Positions 9,549 to 20,967 are shown, counted from the first letter of the stretch. The stretch is 35,186 bases of DNA from Desulfobacteraceae bacterium (GCA_030618465.1 JAUXDD010000003.1:1-35186), one strand, 5' to 3'. A program made the numbers and translations. The notes: generated by a model from the sequence alone, not told the origin.

Positions 9549-11780
9549 TCAAAGCGATCTATAGTCAAAAGACAGGGAGTCATTTTCAAGATCTACCAGA
9601 ACACCGCCGCCTTTTTCAAGTTTTCCAAACAGGATCTCATCGGAAAGGATATCTTTGATTTCTGTCTGGATCAGTCTCTCAAGAGGGCGTGCGCCGAATC
9701 TGGGATCATACCCTTTTTTTGCCAGCCAGGCTCCTGCTGTTGAAGAATAGTCCATCGTCACTTTTTTTATTAAAAGTTGCTGTTTGAGTTCCGATAAGAA
9801 CTTATCCACAATTTTCCCCATGATTTCCGTTGTCAGGGAATGGAAGTTAATAATTCCATCCAGACGATTCCTGAATTCAGGGCTGAAGAAATTTTCGATC
9901 GCCTTTTTCCCCTTGCCTTCTGAGTCAAATGTGTCACTGCCGAATCCTATTGTCTGGGCGTTTATCTCTCTTGACCCTACATTTGACGTCATAATAATAA
10001 TAACATTTCTAAAGTCTGCTTTTTTCCCGCTATTATCCGTCAGGGTGGCATGATCGAGAACCTGAAGCAATATATTGTACAAATCAATATGGGCTTTTTC
10101 AATTTCGTCAAGCAGAAGAACGCTGTATGGATGTTTACGAATGCCGTCGGTTAAAAGGCCACCCTGGTCAAACCCGATGTATCCCGGAGGTGCACCAATC
10201 AGTCGGGCCACCGCATGTTTTTCCATATACTCACTCATATCAAACCGCATGAACTCAACGCCGAGCACATTCGCAAGCTGTTGTGCGACTTCTGTTTTTC
10301 CCACACCGGTAGGCCCGGTGAATAAAAACGATCCTATTGGTTTTTCAGGCTTTCCAAGTCCGGCACGGGACCGTTTGATTGAAGTAACAAGGGAATTGAT
10401 GGCATCGTCCTGGCCAAAAACAACTTCCATTAACTTGTCTCCCAGCACTTCCAGTTTTGCCCTGTCATTTGTTGATACGCTTCGCATGGGAATTTTGGCA
10501 ATTTTTGCCACGATTTTCTCAATATCCAGCGGATGTATCTTCTTCCTGTTTGATGCGCCCATGATCCTGACATAAGCGCCGGCTTCGTCAATAACATCAA
10601 TCGCCTTATCAGGAAGATAGCGGTCGTTGATATATTTTGCGGAAAGCTCTACAGCCGCCTTGATAGCCGCATCTGTGTATGTGATTTCGTGGTGTTCCTC
10701 ATAGTATGTCTTGAGGCCTTTAAGAATTTTAACTGTTTCATGGACCGGGGGTTCTGCGATTTCAATCTTTTCAAACCGGCGTGAAAATGCCCTGTCCTTC
10801 TCAAAATGGTTTCCAAACTCTTCATAGGTGGTTGACCCGATACATTTCAGCTCACCGGTCGCAAGCACCGGTTTTAAAATGTTGGATGCATCCATGGTTC
10901 CGCTGCTTGTAGCCCCGGCCCCGACAATGGTATGGATCTCATCAATAAACAGGATAGCGTTCTCTTTCTTTTTAAGTGATGCCAGGACCTTTTTCAAGCG
11001 CTCTTCAAAATCACCGCGGAATTTTGTGCCGGCCAATAGACCGCCCAGATCCAGTGAAAAAATCTGGGTGCCCTTGAGGATATCCGGCACGGCACCCGCA
11101 AAAACCTTCTGTGCCAGCCCTTCCGCCATAGCTGTCTTTCCAACGCCAGGTTCTCCAACAAACACCGGATTATGTTTACGCCTTCTGCAGAGTACCTGAA
11201 TGGTCCGCTCCATTTCAGCCTCACGACCGATCAGGGGATCCAGTTTTCCTTCAGCAGCCCTTTTTACAAGGTCTATGGTAAAAATTTCCAGAGAATCGAC
11301 TTTTTTCTTTTTCTGCGCCTTGTCAGTTTTTACCAGTTCATCAGGTTTTTCAGTAGAAATGCCGTGAGATATGAAATTTAATACATTCAGGCGGGCTATG
11401 CCTTCTTCACCGAGAAAATATGCGGCATTGGAGTCTTTTTCCTGGAAAATCGAAACCAGGATATCACCGATTGTAACTTCCTGTTTTTCAGCAGAACGTA
11501 CATGATTAACAGCGCGCTGAATAACCCGCTGGAAACCGATTGTCTGTTGAAGCACATATTCACCCCCTTCGGGTATACTTCCTACTTTCTCATCTAAAAA
11601 CTTTTCAAGGGATTCTTTTAATTTTTCAATATCGCCCCCGCAGTGTTCAATAATCTCTATCCCGGAATTATTATGAATAATTGCATAAAGAACATGTTCC
11701 AGGCACACATATTCATGTCGCCTCTTTTTTGCCTCCCTGACTGCAAAGCCTAATACTGCACTTAGTTCTTTACTGATCAT
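9549..11780 (-). CDS. clpA: ATP-dependent Clp protease ATP-binding subunit ClpA
   Basis: Clp_N domain, two AAA+ modules (GEPGVGKTA, GPTGVGKTE), IGF ClpP-binding loop (AQTIGFGSD); adjacent to clpS. Confidence 0.95.
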   Translation of the reverse strand: MISKELSAVLGFAVREAKKRRHEYVCLEHVLYAIIHNNSGIEIIEHCGGDIEKLKESLEKFLDEKVGSIPEGGEYVLQQTIGFQRVIQRAVNHVRSAEKQEVTIGDILVSIFQEKDSNAAYFLGEEGIARLNVLNFISHGISTEKPDELVKTDKAQKKKKVDSLEIFTIDLVKRAAEGKLDPLIGREAEMERTIQVLCRRRKHNPVFVGEPGVGKTAMAEGLAQKVFAGAVPDILKGTQIFSLDLGGLLAGTKFRGDFEERLKKVLASLKKKENAILFIDEIHTIVGAGATSSGTMDASNILKPVLATGELKCIGSTTYEEFGNHFEKDRAFSRRFEKIEIAEPPVHETVKILKGLKTYYEEHHEITYTDAAIKAAVELSAKYINDRYLPDKAIDVIDEAGAYVRIMGASNRKKIHPLDIEKIVAKIAKIPMRSVSTNDRAKLEVLGDKLMEVVFGQDDAINSLVTSIKRSRAGLGKPEKPIGSFLFTGPTGVGKTEVAQQLANVLGVEFMRFDMSEYMEKHAVARLIGAPPGYIGFDQGGLLTDGIRKHPYSVLLLDEIEKAHIDLYNILLQVLDHATLTDNSGKKADFRNVIIIMTSNVGSREINAQTIGFGSDTFDSEGKGKKAIENFFSPEFRNRLDGIINFHSLTTEIMGKIVDKFLSELKQQLLIKKVTMDYSSTAGAWLAKKGYDPRFGARPLERLIQTEIKDILSDEILFGKLEKGGGVLVDLENDSLSFDYRSL

Positions 11781-11784
11781 TTAC

Positions 11785-12099
11785 TTATTCCTTTTCAATA
11801 ATACATTTCAGGGGAAATCCGTTCTGTTCTGCTAAACTGTGAACGGTTTCCACTTTTGTTTCAGCCACTTCATACGTATATACACCACAAACGCCCGCTC
11901 CCCTTCTATGAACATCCAGCATAATCTGTGTAGCGGTCTCAGCTGACTTTCTAAAAACCATGATAAGGACTTCAACAACAAACTCCATCGTTGTATAATC
12001 ATCATTCATGAGCAGCACCTTATACATGTGCGGCTCCTTCAGTTTCTCCCTTACGCGGGAAATAATCTGCTCTTTTGTATCTGAATCATGAGAACTCAT
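11785..12099 (-). CDS. clpS: ATP-dependent Clp protease adaptor ClpS
   Basis: 104 aa; [20 protein letters not shown] and [24 protein letters not shown] match ClpS core. Confidence 0.95.
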   Translation of the reverse strand: MSSHDSDTKEQIISRVREKLKEPHMYKVLLMNDDYTTMEFVVEVLIMVFRKSAETATQIMLDVHRRGAGVCGVYTYEVAETKVETVHSLAEQNGFPLKCIIEKE

Positions 12100-12105
12100 T
12101 ATTAT

Positions 12106-14634
12106 TCAGGCACCGCAACATTTTTTATACTTCTTACCACTTCCGCAGGGGCAGGGTGCATTTCTGCCAACTTTTGCCTCTTTGCGCTTCACAGGTTTTT
12201 TTTCAGCAGGCTCACCATGTGAAAGAGTCATTTCCTGTTCCTCGGGCTGGCTCAACTCTTCCAGCTTTTCAGGTTCGGCAATCTGGATTCTATACAGAAG
12301 GCCAAGGGTTTCTTCCTTGACCCGTGAGATCATTTCGTGAAACATATCAAATCCTTCTTTTTTATATACAATCAAAGGATTCTGCTGGGCATACCCCCTC
12401 AAGCCAATTCCCTCTTTCAAATGATCCATGGAAAGGAGATGGTCCTTCCAGAGGTTGTCAACTGTCTGCAGAATAACAATTCGTTCCAGTTGTCTTAATT
12501 CCTCTTCTCCGATCAACGTTTCTTTCTCATGGTAAGTTTTCATGGCAGATTCGCAGATATACAGGGAAAGCCCTTCAACAGTCAGGCCATCCAGGGTGTC
12601 GTCATCAATTTTTATCTGAAAATTAAACTGTTTGAATGTGGCGTCCTTTAAACCCTTAATATCCCACTCCTCAGGAAGGGACCGTTCTTCTGCATATCTA
12701 TATGAAATATCTTCAGCTTTTTCACTGATCATATCCTCAATCGCAGGCTTTAAGTTCTCCCCTCTCAGGGCTTCACGACGCTGTTTGTAGATAACCTCTC
12801 TCTGCTGATTCATCACATCATCATATTCAATCAACTGCTTGCGGATATCAAAATTATGTCCCTCAACTTTTCGCTGAGCATTTTCAATAGCCCTGCTGAT
12901 CAGATTATGCTCAATGGGCTCCCCCTCCTCCATACCAAGCCTGTCCATAATACCGGTTATTCGTTCCCCACCGAAGATTCTCAGCAAATCATCATCCAGG
13001 GCCAGATAAAAACGGGATGAACCAGGGTCGCCCTGCCTGCCGGATCGCCCCCTCAGCTGATTATCAATGCGCCGGCTTTCATGCCTCTCCGTTCCCATGA
13101 TATGAAGTCCCCCAAGATCGGTAACCCCTTCCCCCAGAACAATATCCGTACCACGGCCGGCCATATTGGTTGAAATGGTGATCGCCCCTTTCTGGCCGGC
13201 ATTGGAGACAATTTCCGCCTCTTTTCGGTGATTTTTTGCATTCAGGACTTCATGTTTGATTCCTCTTTTTTTCAAATTCCTGCTTAAATCTTCTGAAACA
13301 TCTATTGAAATAGTACCCACCAGAACCGGCTGTCCTTTTTTGTGAAGCTCAATAATATCATCCATAACCGCTTCATATTTTTCTTTTTTGGTTTTATAAA
13401 TCACGTCCGGACAATCTTCTCTGATCATTGGTTGATTCGTGGGGACAACCAGAACATCAAGATCATAAATCTTCTTAAACTCGGCCGCTTCAGTATCTGC
13501 GGTACCGGTCATGCCGGCAAGCTTGTTGTACATTCTGAAATAATTCTGGAAGGTGATCGTCGCCAGTGTTTGATTCTCGTTTTCAATCTTAACGTTTTCC
13601 TTTGCTTCCAGTGCCTGGTGCAGGCCTTCACTGTAACGGCGCCCCGGCATCAATCGACCGGTAAACTCATCAACGATCAGAACCTCGCCGTTTTTAACAA
13701 TATAGTCCACATCACGCTTGAAAAGTGTATGTGCCTTCAGTGCCTGGTTCGTATGATGCAGAAATTCGATGCATTTTGGATCATACAGATTATCCACGGC
13801 CAGTTTCTTTTCTGTCTTTGCCACTCCCTCTTCTGTCAGCACTACAGCTTTGGCTTTCTCATCAATTGTAAAATCAACCTCCCTTACAAGGCTTGGAATA
13901 ATACTGTTTACCTGATAATAAAGGCTGGTTGATTTTTCAGCCGGACCGGAAATAATTAGTGGGGTTCTTGCCTCATCAATTAAAATGCTGTCCACCTCGT
14001 CAACAATTGCAAAATTGAGCTCGCCCTGGACAAGGGATTCTTTATAGAACTTCATATTCTCCCTTAAATAGTCAAAACCGAACTCATTATTTGTTCCATA
14101 AGTAATATCAGAACCATAGGCTTGCTTTCTCTCATCATCGTCAAGGCCGTGTATGATGCTGCCCACTGAAAGTCCCAGAAAACTATAAATCTGCCCCATC
14201 CACTCTGCATCACGGCTTGCCAGGTAATCGTTTACCGTAATCACATGGGCGCCTTTGCCGGACAGAGCATTTAAATAAACAGGGAGGGTAGAAACCAGCG
14301 TTTTACCTTCACCGGTTTTCATCTCAGCAATTTTCCCCTGATGAAGAACAATCCCCCCGATGATCTGGCTGTCAAAATGCCGCATCTGGAGTGTACGTAC
14401 AGAGGCTTCTCTGACAGTGGCAAATGTTTCAGGCAGTATATCGTCAAGAGATTCCCCCTTTTCAAGACGTTCTTTAAACCTTGCGGTCTGGCCCTTAAGC
14501 TGGGCGTCACTCATGGCTTGAATACTTTCTTCAAGGGCATTGACCTGCTCAACAACAGGCTTGAATTTTTTTAATTCTCTTTCGTTTTTGCTTCCAAAAA
14601 TTTTGGTCAAAAAATTCATAATCATATGCAGCAT
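12106..14634 (-). CDS. secA: Preprotein translocase ATPase SecA
   Basis: 842 aa; [65 protein letters not shown]-terminal zinc motif [18 protein letters not shown]. Start may be MNFLTKIFG slightly downstream. Confidence 0.97.
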   Translation of the reverse strand: MLHMIMNFLTKIFGSKNERELKKFKPVVEQVNALEESIQAMSDAQLKGQTARFKERLEKGESLDDILPETFATVREASVRTLQMRHFDSQIIGGIVLHQGKIAEMKTGEGKTLVSTLPVYLNALSGKGAHVITVNDYLASRDAEWMGQIYSFLGLSVGSIIHGLDDDERKQAYGSDITYGTNNEFGFDYLRENMKFYKESLVQGELNFAIVDEVDSILIDEARTPLIISGPAEKSTSLYYQVNSIIPSLVREVDFTIDEKAKAVVLTEEGVAKTEKKLAVDNLYDPKCIEFLHHTNQALKAHTLFKRDVDYIVKNGEVLIVDEFTGRLMPGRRYSEGLHQALEAKENVKIENENQTLATITFQNYFRMYNKLAGMTGTADTEAAEFKKIYDLDVLVVPTNQPMIREDCPDVIYKTKKEKYEAVMDDIIELHKKGQPVLVGTISIDVSEDLSRNLKKRGIKHEVLNAKNHRKEAEIVSNAGQKGAITISTNMAGRGTDIVLGEGVTDLGGLHIMGTERHESRRIDNQLRGRSGRQGDPGSSRFYLALDDDLLRIFGGERITGIMDRLGMEEGEPIEHNLISRAIENAQRKVEGHNFDIRKQLIEYDDVMNQQREVIYKQRREALRGENLKPAIEDMISEKAEDISYRYAEERSLPEEWDIKGLKDATFKQFNFQIKIDDDTLDGLTVEGLSLYICESAMKTYHEKETLIGEEELRQLERIVILQTVDNLWKDHLLSMDHLKEGIGLRGYAQQNPLIVYKKEGFDMFHEMISRVKEETLGLLYRIQIAEPEKLEELSQPEEQEMTLSHGEPAEKKPVKRKEAKVGRNAPCPCGSGKKYKKCCGA

Positions 14635-14881
14635 CCCTCTTCGGCAAATTGTGCGTAATATTATAAGGATGTCAGTTTATTATTATTTGCACTGGAATTC
14701 AACAATAATTGTGAAGATTTTACTTTGGAGATTACCCTTTAAACACTATCGATATTTTATTTTAAAGAGATTTAAATGGTTTTAGAAGAATATGTGTATT
14801 TAAATGGGAGAAATTAAAAGTTTTAATACATACAAAACACTGCAGCGTTATGCGGATTAATTGTGAAACATGTGGAAATGT

Positions 14882-15811
14882 TTAATTGAGAATATATTTT
14901 TCAGGATTAACCGGAATGCCATTAAGACGAACCTCATAATGCACATGGGGACCGGTACTGCGGCCTGTATTTCCCACCTCACCGACGATTTCCCCTCTTT
15001 TTACAATATCACCCCGTTCTTTTAATGTTTTAGAGAGGTGACCGTATCGGGTAACCATTCCGTGGCCATGATCAAGCACAATAACTTTACCCAGCAGTCC
15101 CTTACGTCCGGCGTATGCCACAACACCATCTGCCGTGGCTTTCACCGGGACACCCTTTCTGGTTCCAATGTCCAGCCCGCCGTGAAATTCACGCCCCCCT
15201 GTAAAAGGAGATTTTCGGTATCCAAATCGTGATGTCACCCATCCGCCCTTGATTGGACGAATGGCAGGTGTTGAAGCCAGCAGGTTCCGCTTGTTTTCAA
15301 GATATTTCAGGAGATCGACAAAGCCCTCTTTTTGTTTTATTGATACCAGTTCAAGCTGATCGACCTGATCATGCATCTCACGCAGCAGGCTGTTGTGTTT
15401 TTCTGTGAGGGGAATTCCTGCATCAAGATCTTCCGGTATCGATCCGCCAACACCAAACAGGCTGTCCTGCTCAGATGTTTTCTCTATATTGGCAATAATA
15501 CGTATCTTTTCCTCAAAGCTGTTCAAATCGACTATTTTTGTCTTGAATGCATTAATTTCGTTCGCAAAAATTTTTATCTGTTTGCGCTGGTTTTCCAACT
15601 CATCGCACTGGCCCGAAATTGTATTTTCCAGGGTTTTCGTTTTTAAATGGGCATGTTTAAGGCTCACATAATCAAACATTATTAAGCTTATCACTACAAA
15701 AATCACTATAACAGGAATACTCAGAAGTGTTAACACAACTCTGGAAACAGTTAACTGTTTCATTTGAGCGCCTGTATTGCTTGCCACAAAAAATGTTATT
15801 TTTTTAGCCAT
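14882..15811 (-). CDS. M23-family peptidoglycan metallopeptidase with N-terminal TM and coiled coil
   Basis: C-terminal lysostaphin/LytM core: TSRFGYRKSPFTGGREFHGGLDIGTRKGVPVKATADG...GHGMVTRYGHLSKTL...TGPHVHYEVRLNG. Confidence 0.9.
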   Translation of the reverse strand: MAKKITFFVASNTGAQMKQLTVSRVVLTLLSIPVIVIFVVISLIMFDYVSLKHAHLKTKTLENTISGQCDELENQRKQIKIFANEINAFKTKIVDLNSFEEKIRIIANIEKTSEQDSLFGVGGSIPEDLDAGIPLTEKHNSLLREMHDQVDQLELVSIKQKEGFVDLLKYLENKRNLLASTPAIRPIKGGWVTSRFGYRKSPFTGGREFHGGLDIGTRKGVPVKATADGVVAYAGRKGLLGKVIVLDHGHGMVTRYGHLSKTLKERGDIVKRGEIVGEVGNTGRSTGPHVHYEVRLNGIPVNPEKYILN

Positions 15812-16035
15812 TTTTTTTAAAGTAACTTATTTTTTGTATAAATTTGTGACCTTATTTTTTATTTTGGGAACTGAAACTATTTAATAATATTTAACAAACA
15901 CTATACCACAAACACATTTTGAATGTCAAGAGCAGCACATTCCGCAAACATTACTTCCTGGCAACGAGACCATTATTCCTCTTACTGCCTGTTTTTTTAT
16001 TACCATCATCATTAAGCCTGTGGAAACTCAGGAAT

Positions 16036-16061
16036 AATGGGAAACCCGCAGGTTCCCCATT
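16036..16061 (-). terminator. Stem-loop downstream of folD (possible terminator)
   Basis: AATGGGaAACC / GGTTcCCCATT, about 10 bp with one mismatch and 4-nt loop; located after folD stop, but no strong T-tract. Confidence 0.35.
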
Positions 16062-16112
16062 GATAATATGGCTTTCAAGAATCCGTTTCTTCACATTCAG
16101 TTGTAAAATTGT

Positions 16113-17021
16113 TTAAATTCCCAGTTTAAACTTAAGTGATTTAAGTGTATTTTTCATCAGCATGGTAATGGTCATGGGCCCGACACCACCCGGAACAGGA
16201 GTAATTGACCCGGCAATCTCTTTGGCCGCATCAAAATCGACATCACCCTTTAATACGGCAACCATCTTGCCCGGATTTTTAACACTTGGTTTTTCCCCAA
16301 CCCTGTTTACACCAACATCAATGACACATGCTCCCGGTTTGATCCATTCCGGTTTTACAAGATCAGGTACGCCGGCGGCAACGATTAAAATATCCGCGCG
16401 CTTACAGTGTGCGGCCAGATCCCTGGTACCTGTATGAACAACCGTTACCGTAGAATTCGCCCCCACACCTTTCTGGAGCATCATATTCGCTATGGGTTTC
16501 CCAACAATATTGGACCTGCCCACAACAACAACCTCAGCGCCTTTTGTCTCAACACCGGCACGGACGATCATTTCCTGGATACCGGCAGGCGTACAGGGCG
16601 GGAATTTAACTTCATCACCGCCGATCATCAGACGTCCCACATTTACCGGATGGAATCCATCCACATCCTTATCCGGATCAATGGCGTTCAAAATCTTTTT
16701 TTCATTAATATGCTTGGGAAGCGGCAGCTGCACCAGTATGCCGTTAATTGAATCATCATTATTATACTTATCAATCAGGGCCAGCAGATCGTCTTCGGGA
16801 ATATCCACCGACTGGCTGTCCTGAACTTCCTTAAAGCCCACCCTGTGTGCGGTTTTAATCTTCAAGGTTACGTATGATATAGAGGCGGGACTTTCACCCA
16901 CAAGAATGGTTACCAGCCCGGGAATAACACCGTGTTTTTCCTTAATTTCCGCGACTTCGGCAGTAATCTCCTCGAGAATCTCTTCCCGAATCTCCGTTCC
17001 TTTAATAAGTTTTGCTGTCAT
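16113..17021 (-). CDS. folD: Methylenetetrahydrofolate dehydrogenase / cyclohydrolase FolD
   Basis: GILVQLPLPKHI, DPDKDVDGFHPVNVGRL, VVVVGRSNIVGKPIANMML, ITPVPGGVGPMTITMLM. Confidence 0.95.
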   Translation of the reverse strand: MTAKLIKGTEIREEILEEITAEVAEIKEKHGVIPGLVTILVGESPASISYVTLKIKTAHRVGFKEVQDSQSVDIPEDDLLALIDKYNNDDSINGILVQLPLPKHINEKKILNAIDPDKDVDGFHPVNVGRLMIGGDEVKFPPCTPAGIQEMIVRAGVETKGAEVVVVGRSNIVGKPIANMMLQKGVGANSTVTVVHTGTRDLAAHCKRADILIVAAGVPDLVKPEWIKPGACVIDVGVNRVGEKPSVKNPGKMVAVLKGDVDFDAAKEIAGSITPVPGGVGPMTITMLMKNTLKSLKFKLGI

Positions 17022-17136
17022 TTGAAATCTCCTTTTTTATTGTTAATATTAATATTTTAAAAATTCGGATCTGCATTCTGATTGAAAAAAAATGATTTTT
17101 ACAAATAATTTTTTATTGTCAAGAAAGAATTTTTCG

Positions 17137-18429
17137 TTATTCAAAACTTCTTTTGTCCACCACCTGTTTTTTGGGATCAAAGGTTCCGGGTTCCACAAGT
17201 TTAATTTTCACTTCCCATCCCAGAAATCCTGAAATTGCCTTATGCAGGTCTTCAATAAACCGCCTTTGCTTTTTCATCTCATCAAAAAAAATCTTATCTG
17301 AAATTTCCACCTGAACCGTCAACTGATCCTGGCCATCTGCCTGTTCCACAACGAGTTGATAATTCGGAGCCTCTCCATTAATATCCGACAGAATCCGGCC
17401 GATATTTTCAGGCATGATGCTGGTGCCTTTCAAAACGATAATACCATCGCATCGTGAAAAAATTCTTGAAATCCTGCAGTGGGTTCTTCCGCATGCACAC
17501 GCTGAATAGTCAATCCTCGCCTTATCCCCGGTACGAAACCGGATCAATGGGAATGCCTCTTTCGTCAGGGTGGTTAAAACCAGTTCACCTTCAACGCCCG
17601 CCGGAAGAGGTTCCAGTGTAACAGGGTCAACAATTTCAGGTAAAAAATGATCTTCAGATATATGAAGCCCGTTTTTTCCGGAACATTCCCATGCAACCCC
17701 GGGACCGAACACCTCCGTTAGACTGTATGTATCGGTTGCGGTAATTCTGAGCTTTGACTCAATTTCAGCCCGGGTGTTTTCCCCCCATGGTTCAGAACCA
17801 AATACGCCGCATTTTAATGACAGGTCCATTGCGTCAATGCCTGACGCGTCCATGGAACGAACCACTTCAAGTGCAAAAGACGGTGTCGATACAAATATTG
17901 TTGCCCTGAAATCTCTCATGATTTTAATCTGGCTTTTCAACCTGCCCACGGACATGGGGATGGCCGATGCCCCCACCAGTTCTGTCCCCAGCTGCATCCC
18001 AAACGGACCGATTAGTTTTCCCGGAATCAAAGACACCTGGACAACATCTTCCCGGGCCACACCAACAGCTGTGAGATTTCGTGCAATCAGCTGCCCCCAG
18101 TTATTCAGGTCATTTACGGTAAACCCCATTACCAGGGGGTTGTCCAGGGTAAGTGCCGGTGCATGCAGCCTGACGATCTCCCTGAGGGGCACTGCAAACA
18201 TGCCGTAAGGATAATTTTCCCTGAGGTCCTGCCGGGTAATAAAAGGCAGTTTTTTAAATTCCTCAAGACTTTTCAAATCCTCCGGTATAAAATCAATCTC
18301 TCTGAATATTTTTTTGTAGTGTCTTACATTCTTGTAGACCCTGTTCAAAGTCGCCTGAAGCCTTTCCAGCTGAATCTGTTCGATTTCATCCCGAAGCATG
18401 CATTCATTTTTCTTGTCCCAGAATTCCAT
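17137..18429 (-). CDS. paaK: Phenylacetate-CoA ligase family protein
   Basis: 430-aa adenylate-forming enzyme; FGSEPWGENTRAEIE, TYSLTEVFGPGVAWEC, LHISEDHFLPEIV, PLIRFRTGDKARI typical of PaaK-type ligases. Substrate not determinable. Confidence 0.88.
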   Translation of the reverse strand: MEFWDKKNECMLRDEIEQIQLERLQATLNRVYKNVRHYKKIFREIDFIPEDLKSLEEFKKLPFITRQDLRENYPYGMFAVPLREIVRLHAPALTLDNPLVMGFTVNDLNNWGQLIARNLTAVGVAREDVVQVSLIPGKLIGPFGMQLGTELVGASAIPMSVGRLKSQIKIMRDFRATIFVSTPSFALEVVRSMDASGIDAMDLSLKCGVFGSEPWGENTRAEIESKLRITATDTYSLTEVFGPGVAWECSGKNGLHISEDHFLPEIVDPVTLEPLPAGVEGELVLTTLTKEAFPLIRFRTGDKARIDYSACACGRTHCRISRIFSRCDGIIVLKGTSIMPENIGRILSDINGEAPNYQLVVEQADGQDQLTVQVEISDKIFFDEMKKQRRFIEDLHKAISGFLGWEVKIKLVEPGTFDPKKQVVDKRSFE

Positions 18430-18452
18430 GGCAAATCCTCATTTATCAGTAT

Positions 18453-19193
18453 TTATTTCTCCCAGATTTCCCTTTGGTCCTTGCCCAGATATGCTCTTTT
18501 TACTTCCTGGTTCTTCATCAGGGCATTCGCCTCTTCTTCCAGAATTATTTTCCCGGTTTCCATCACATAGCCCCGATCAGCAATTTTCAGTGCTGCATTG
18601 GCATTCTGCTCAACCAGCAGTACCGTCAAATCGGAATCTTCCTTAAGTCTTGAAATGGTTTTAAAAATTTCTTTTACAATCAGTGGTGCAAGCCCCATGG
18701 AAGGCTCATCCAGAAGAAGCAACCGGGGTCTGCACATAAGTGCCATGGCAATAGCCAGCATCTGCTGTTCACCGCCGCTTAATGTACCGGCATACTGCTC
18801 CTGCCGTTCCTTTAATATGGGGAACAGGTCAAACATCTCATCAATGCCTGCTTTCATCTGTTTCTTCCCGTGCATTTTAAAGATTAAATTTCCTCCCAGC
18901 TCCAGATTTTCAAAAACAGTCATGGGACGGAAAATCTGCCGGCCTTCAGGAACCTGAGCAATGCCGAGCCGAACCAGTTTTTCAGCCCTGAGACCGGTAA
19001 TATCATTGCCTTCAAATTCAATCTTTCCTTCTTTTACACTGTGCAGGCCGCTTATTGAACGAAGTGTCGTGGTTTTTCCTGCTCCGTTTGCACCAATGAG
19101 CGTGACGGTCTCCCCCTTGTCCACATGCAGGGATACATTTTTCAGAACATGAACCAGGCCGTAATAACTGTTAACGTTCACAAGACGAAGCAT
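18453..19193 (-). CDS. livF: Branched-chain amino acid-type ABC transporter ATP-binding protein LivF
   Basis: MLRLVNVNSYYGLVHVLKNVSL, Walker A GANGAGKTT, signature LSGGEQQMLAIAMALM, Walker B LLLLDEPSMGLAP. Start at 19193 preferred over 19226 (which overlaps livG). Confidence 0.92.
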   Translation of the reverse strand: MLRLVNVNSYYGLVHVLKNVSLHVDKGETVTLIGANGAGKTTTLRSISGLHSVKEGKIEFEGNDITGLRAEKLVRLGIAQVPEGRQIFRPMTVFENLELGGNLIFKMHGKKQMKAGIDEMFDLFPILKERQEQYAGTLSGGEQQMLAIAMALMCRPRLLLLDEPSMGLAPLIVKEIFKTISRLKEDSDLTVLLVEQNANAALKIADRGYVMETGKIILEEEANALMKNQEVKRAYLGKDQREIWEK

Positions 19194-19203
19194 ACTATTT
19201 ATT

Positions 19204-19965
19204 TTATTCTCCAAGATATGCGGCAATCACATCCGGATTCAGCTGAACCTCGGCAGGCGTCCCCTCGGCAATACGGCTTCCAAAGTTGACCACGGCCACT
19301 TTGTCCGATATATCCATTACCAGTTCCATATCATGTTCCACAAGCATCACGGTTATATTCATTTTTTTTATCCGGCCAATCAGTTCCCCCATGGCGAAGG
19401 TCTCCCTGGTATTTAAACCGGATGCCGGTTCATCGAGCAAAAGAAGTTTCGGCTCCATGGCAAGGGCCCTGGCAATCTCAAGCATTCTCTGATAGCCCAG
19501 GGGCAGACTGCCTGCAGGTTTGTCAGCATGTTCATCCAATCCCACAAACGAAAGCCGTTTCATTGCTTCGGTCTTTATTTCCTTTTCCTCTCTTCTAAAA
19601 AAAGGGGGAATCAGGGATGACCGTATCAGCCCGGAGCTGGATTTCAGGTGACGCCCGACCATGATGTTTTCAAGAACTGTCATATCCGGAAACACCTGTG
19701 CATTCTGGAACGTCCTGGCGATTCCCATGCCGGCAGCAATGTATGCATGATTGGCCTGCATCTGTTTTCCAAAAAATTCGATGCTTCCGCCAGTGGGCCT
19801 GATGGAGCCGGTAATAAGGTTAAAAACAGTTGTTTTGCCGGCTCCGTTGGGACCGATAATTGAAGTAATTGTGTTCTTTTGGACCGTCAAATCAAGAGCG
19901 TTTACGGCAACAACCCCGCCAAACACCTTACGAAGGTTGATAAGCTCAAGAATGATGTGGTTCAT
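19204..19965 (-). CDS. livG: Branched-chain amino acid-type ABC transporter ATP-binding protein LivG
   Basis: Walker A GPNGAGKTT, GIARTFQNAQVFPDMTVLENIMVG, LPLGYQRMLEIARALAMEPKLLLLDEPASGLN. Confidence 0.93.
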   Translation of the reverse strand: MNHIILELINLRKVFGGVVAVNALDLTVQKNTITSIIGPNGAGKTTVFNLITGSIRPTGGSIEFFGKQMQANHAYIAAGMGIARTFQNAQVFPDMTVLENIMVGRHLKSSSGLIRSSLIPPFFRREEKEIKTEAMKRLSFVGLDEHADKPAGSLPLGYQRMLEIARALAMEPKLLLLDEPASGLNTRETFAMGELIGRIKKMNITVMLVEHDMELVMDISDKVAVVNFGSRIAEGTPAEVQLNPDVIAAYLGE

Positions 19966-20966
19966 TCCCTTGCCTCCCTGAGCCGTTTCATTTTTCCCTG
20001 TAACGCGTGTATGGCATCGCCAAATCCGCCAAAAAGTCCTTCAGGAAGAAAAAGCATTATAATCAGCAGGATAAGACCATAAATCAGGGTATCATAATCC
20101 GGTTTGTATTCAATACCGATCACCTGAAAATACTCTGAAAATGATGACAGAAATTCCGGCAACAGGGTCAGCAAAACAGCCCCGAATACGGCTCCCCATA
20201 TTTTATGCAGTCCTCCCACAGCCACCATGGTAACCAGTAGAACCGAATGCATTACGCTGAAAGGTCCGGGATCGATGTAATTTATATAATATGCGTAAAG
20301 GCTCCCTGAAATGGAGGCATATACGCTGCTTAAAACAAAAATCTGAATTTTGTAACTGGCTGTATTGATGCCCAGCGAACCGGCCGCATCTTCACTGCCG
20401 TGCAAGGCACGAAGCCCCCTGCCAACACGCGAATGGATGAGGTTGAAACCAAAATAGAGTCCAATAAGCACAATCGCCCAGCTGAAATAAAAAAATCGTG
20501 TATCTGTATTCAGTGCAATACCGAACAGACTGATTGCCGGGATATTATTTAATCCGCCCGGTCCTCCGGTTATGTCAATCGCGGCAACGGCCACAATATG
20601 CAGAATCGAGCCGAACCCAAGGGTTGCCATGGCAAGATAATGCCCCTTTAATCTTAAGGCCGGTATGCCCACTATCAATGCAACGCCGGCAGACAGAAAA
20701 ATACCGGCAGCCATAGCTGTCCACGGAGACAATCCCAGTCTTACCGTCATATACCCTGAAGCATACGCCCCGATGCCAATAAAAGCGGCATGGCCCAGCG
20801 ATATCTGGCCGGCATACCCCATAAGGAGACAAAGGCCGATACAGGCCAGGCAATTCAATGCGGCAAATACAAGAACACCCAGGTAGTAGTCGTTTCTGAT
20901 AATCAGCGGTGCAGCCGCAACCATCAGAAAAAGGACAAGCATTCCCATGTAATTTTTCCATCCCAT
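19962..20966 (-). CDS. livM: Branched-chain amino acid-type ABC transporter permease LivM
   Basis: LivM-type permease (LLMGYAGQISLGHAAFIGIGAYASGYM, RVGRGLRALHGSEDAAGSLGINTASYK); 4-nt overlap with livG. Confidence 0.92.
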   Translation of the reverse strand: MGWKNYMGMLVLFLMVAAAPLIIRNDYYLGVLVFAALNCLACIGLCLLMGYAGQISLGHAAFIGIGAYASGYMTVRLGLSPWTAMAAGIFLSAGVALIVGIPALRLKGHYLAMATLGFGSILHIVAVAAIDITGGPGGLNNIPAISLFGIALNTDTRFFYFSWAIVLIGLYFGFNLIHSRVGRGLRALHGSEDAAGSLGINTASYKIQIFVLSSVYASISGSLYAYYINYIDPGPFSVMHSVLLVTMVAVGGLHKIWGAVFGAVLLTLLPEFLSSFSEYFQVIGIEYKPDYDTLIYGLILLIIMLFLPEGLFGGFGDAIHALQGKMKRLREARE

Positions 20967-20967
20967 G

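Noticed and set aside
10075-10575. 166-aa + strand ORF antisense to clpA
   Set aside because: Shadow of conserved ClpA coding sequence; no RBS or domain evidence.
13342-13932. 196-aa + strand ORF antisense to secA
   Set aside because: Lies wholly inside a confidently identified secA; low-complexity composition and no recognisable domain; shadow ORF.
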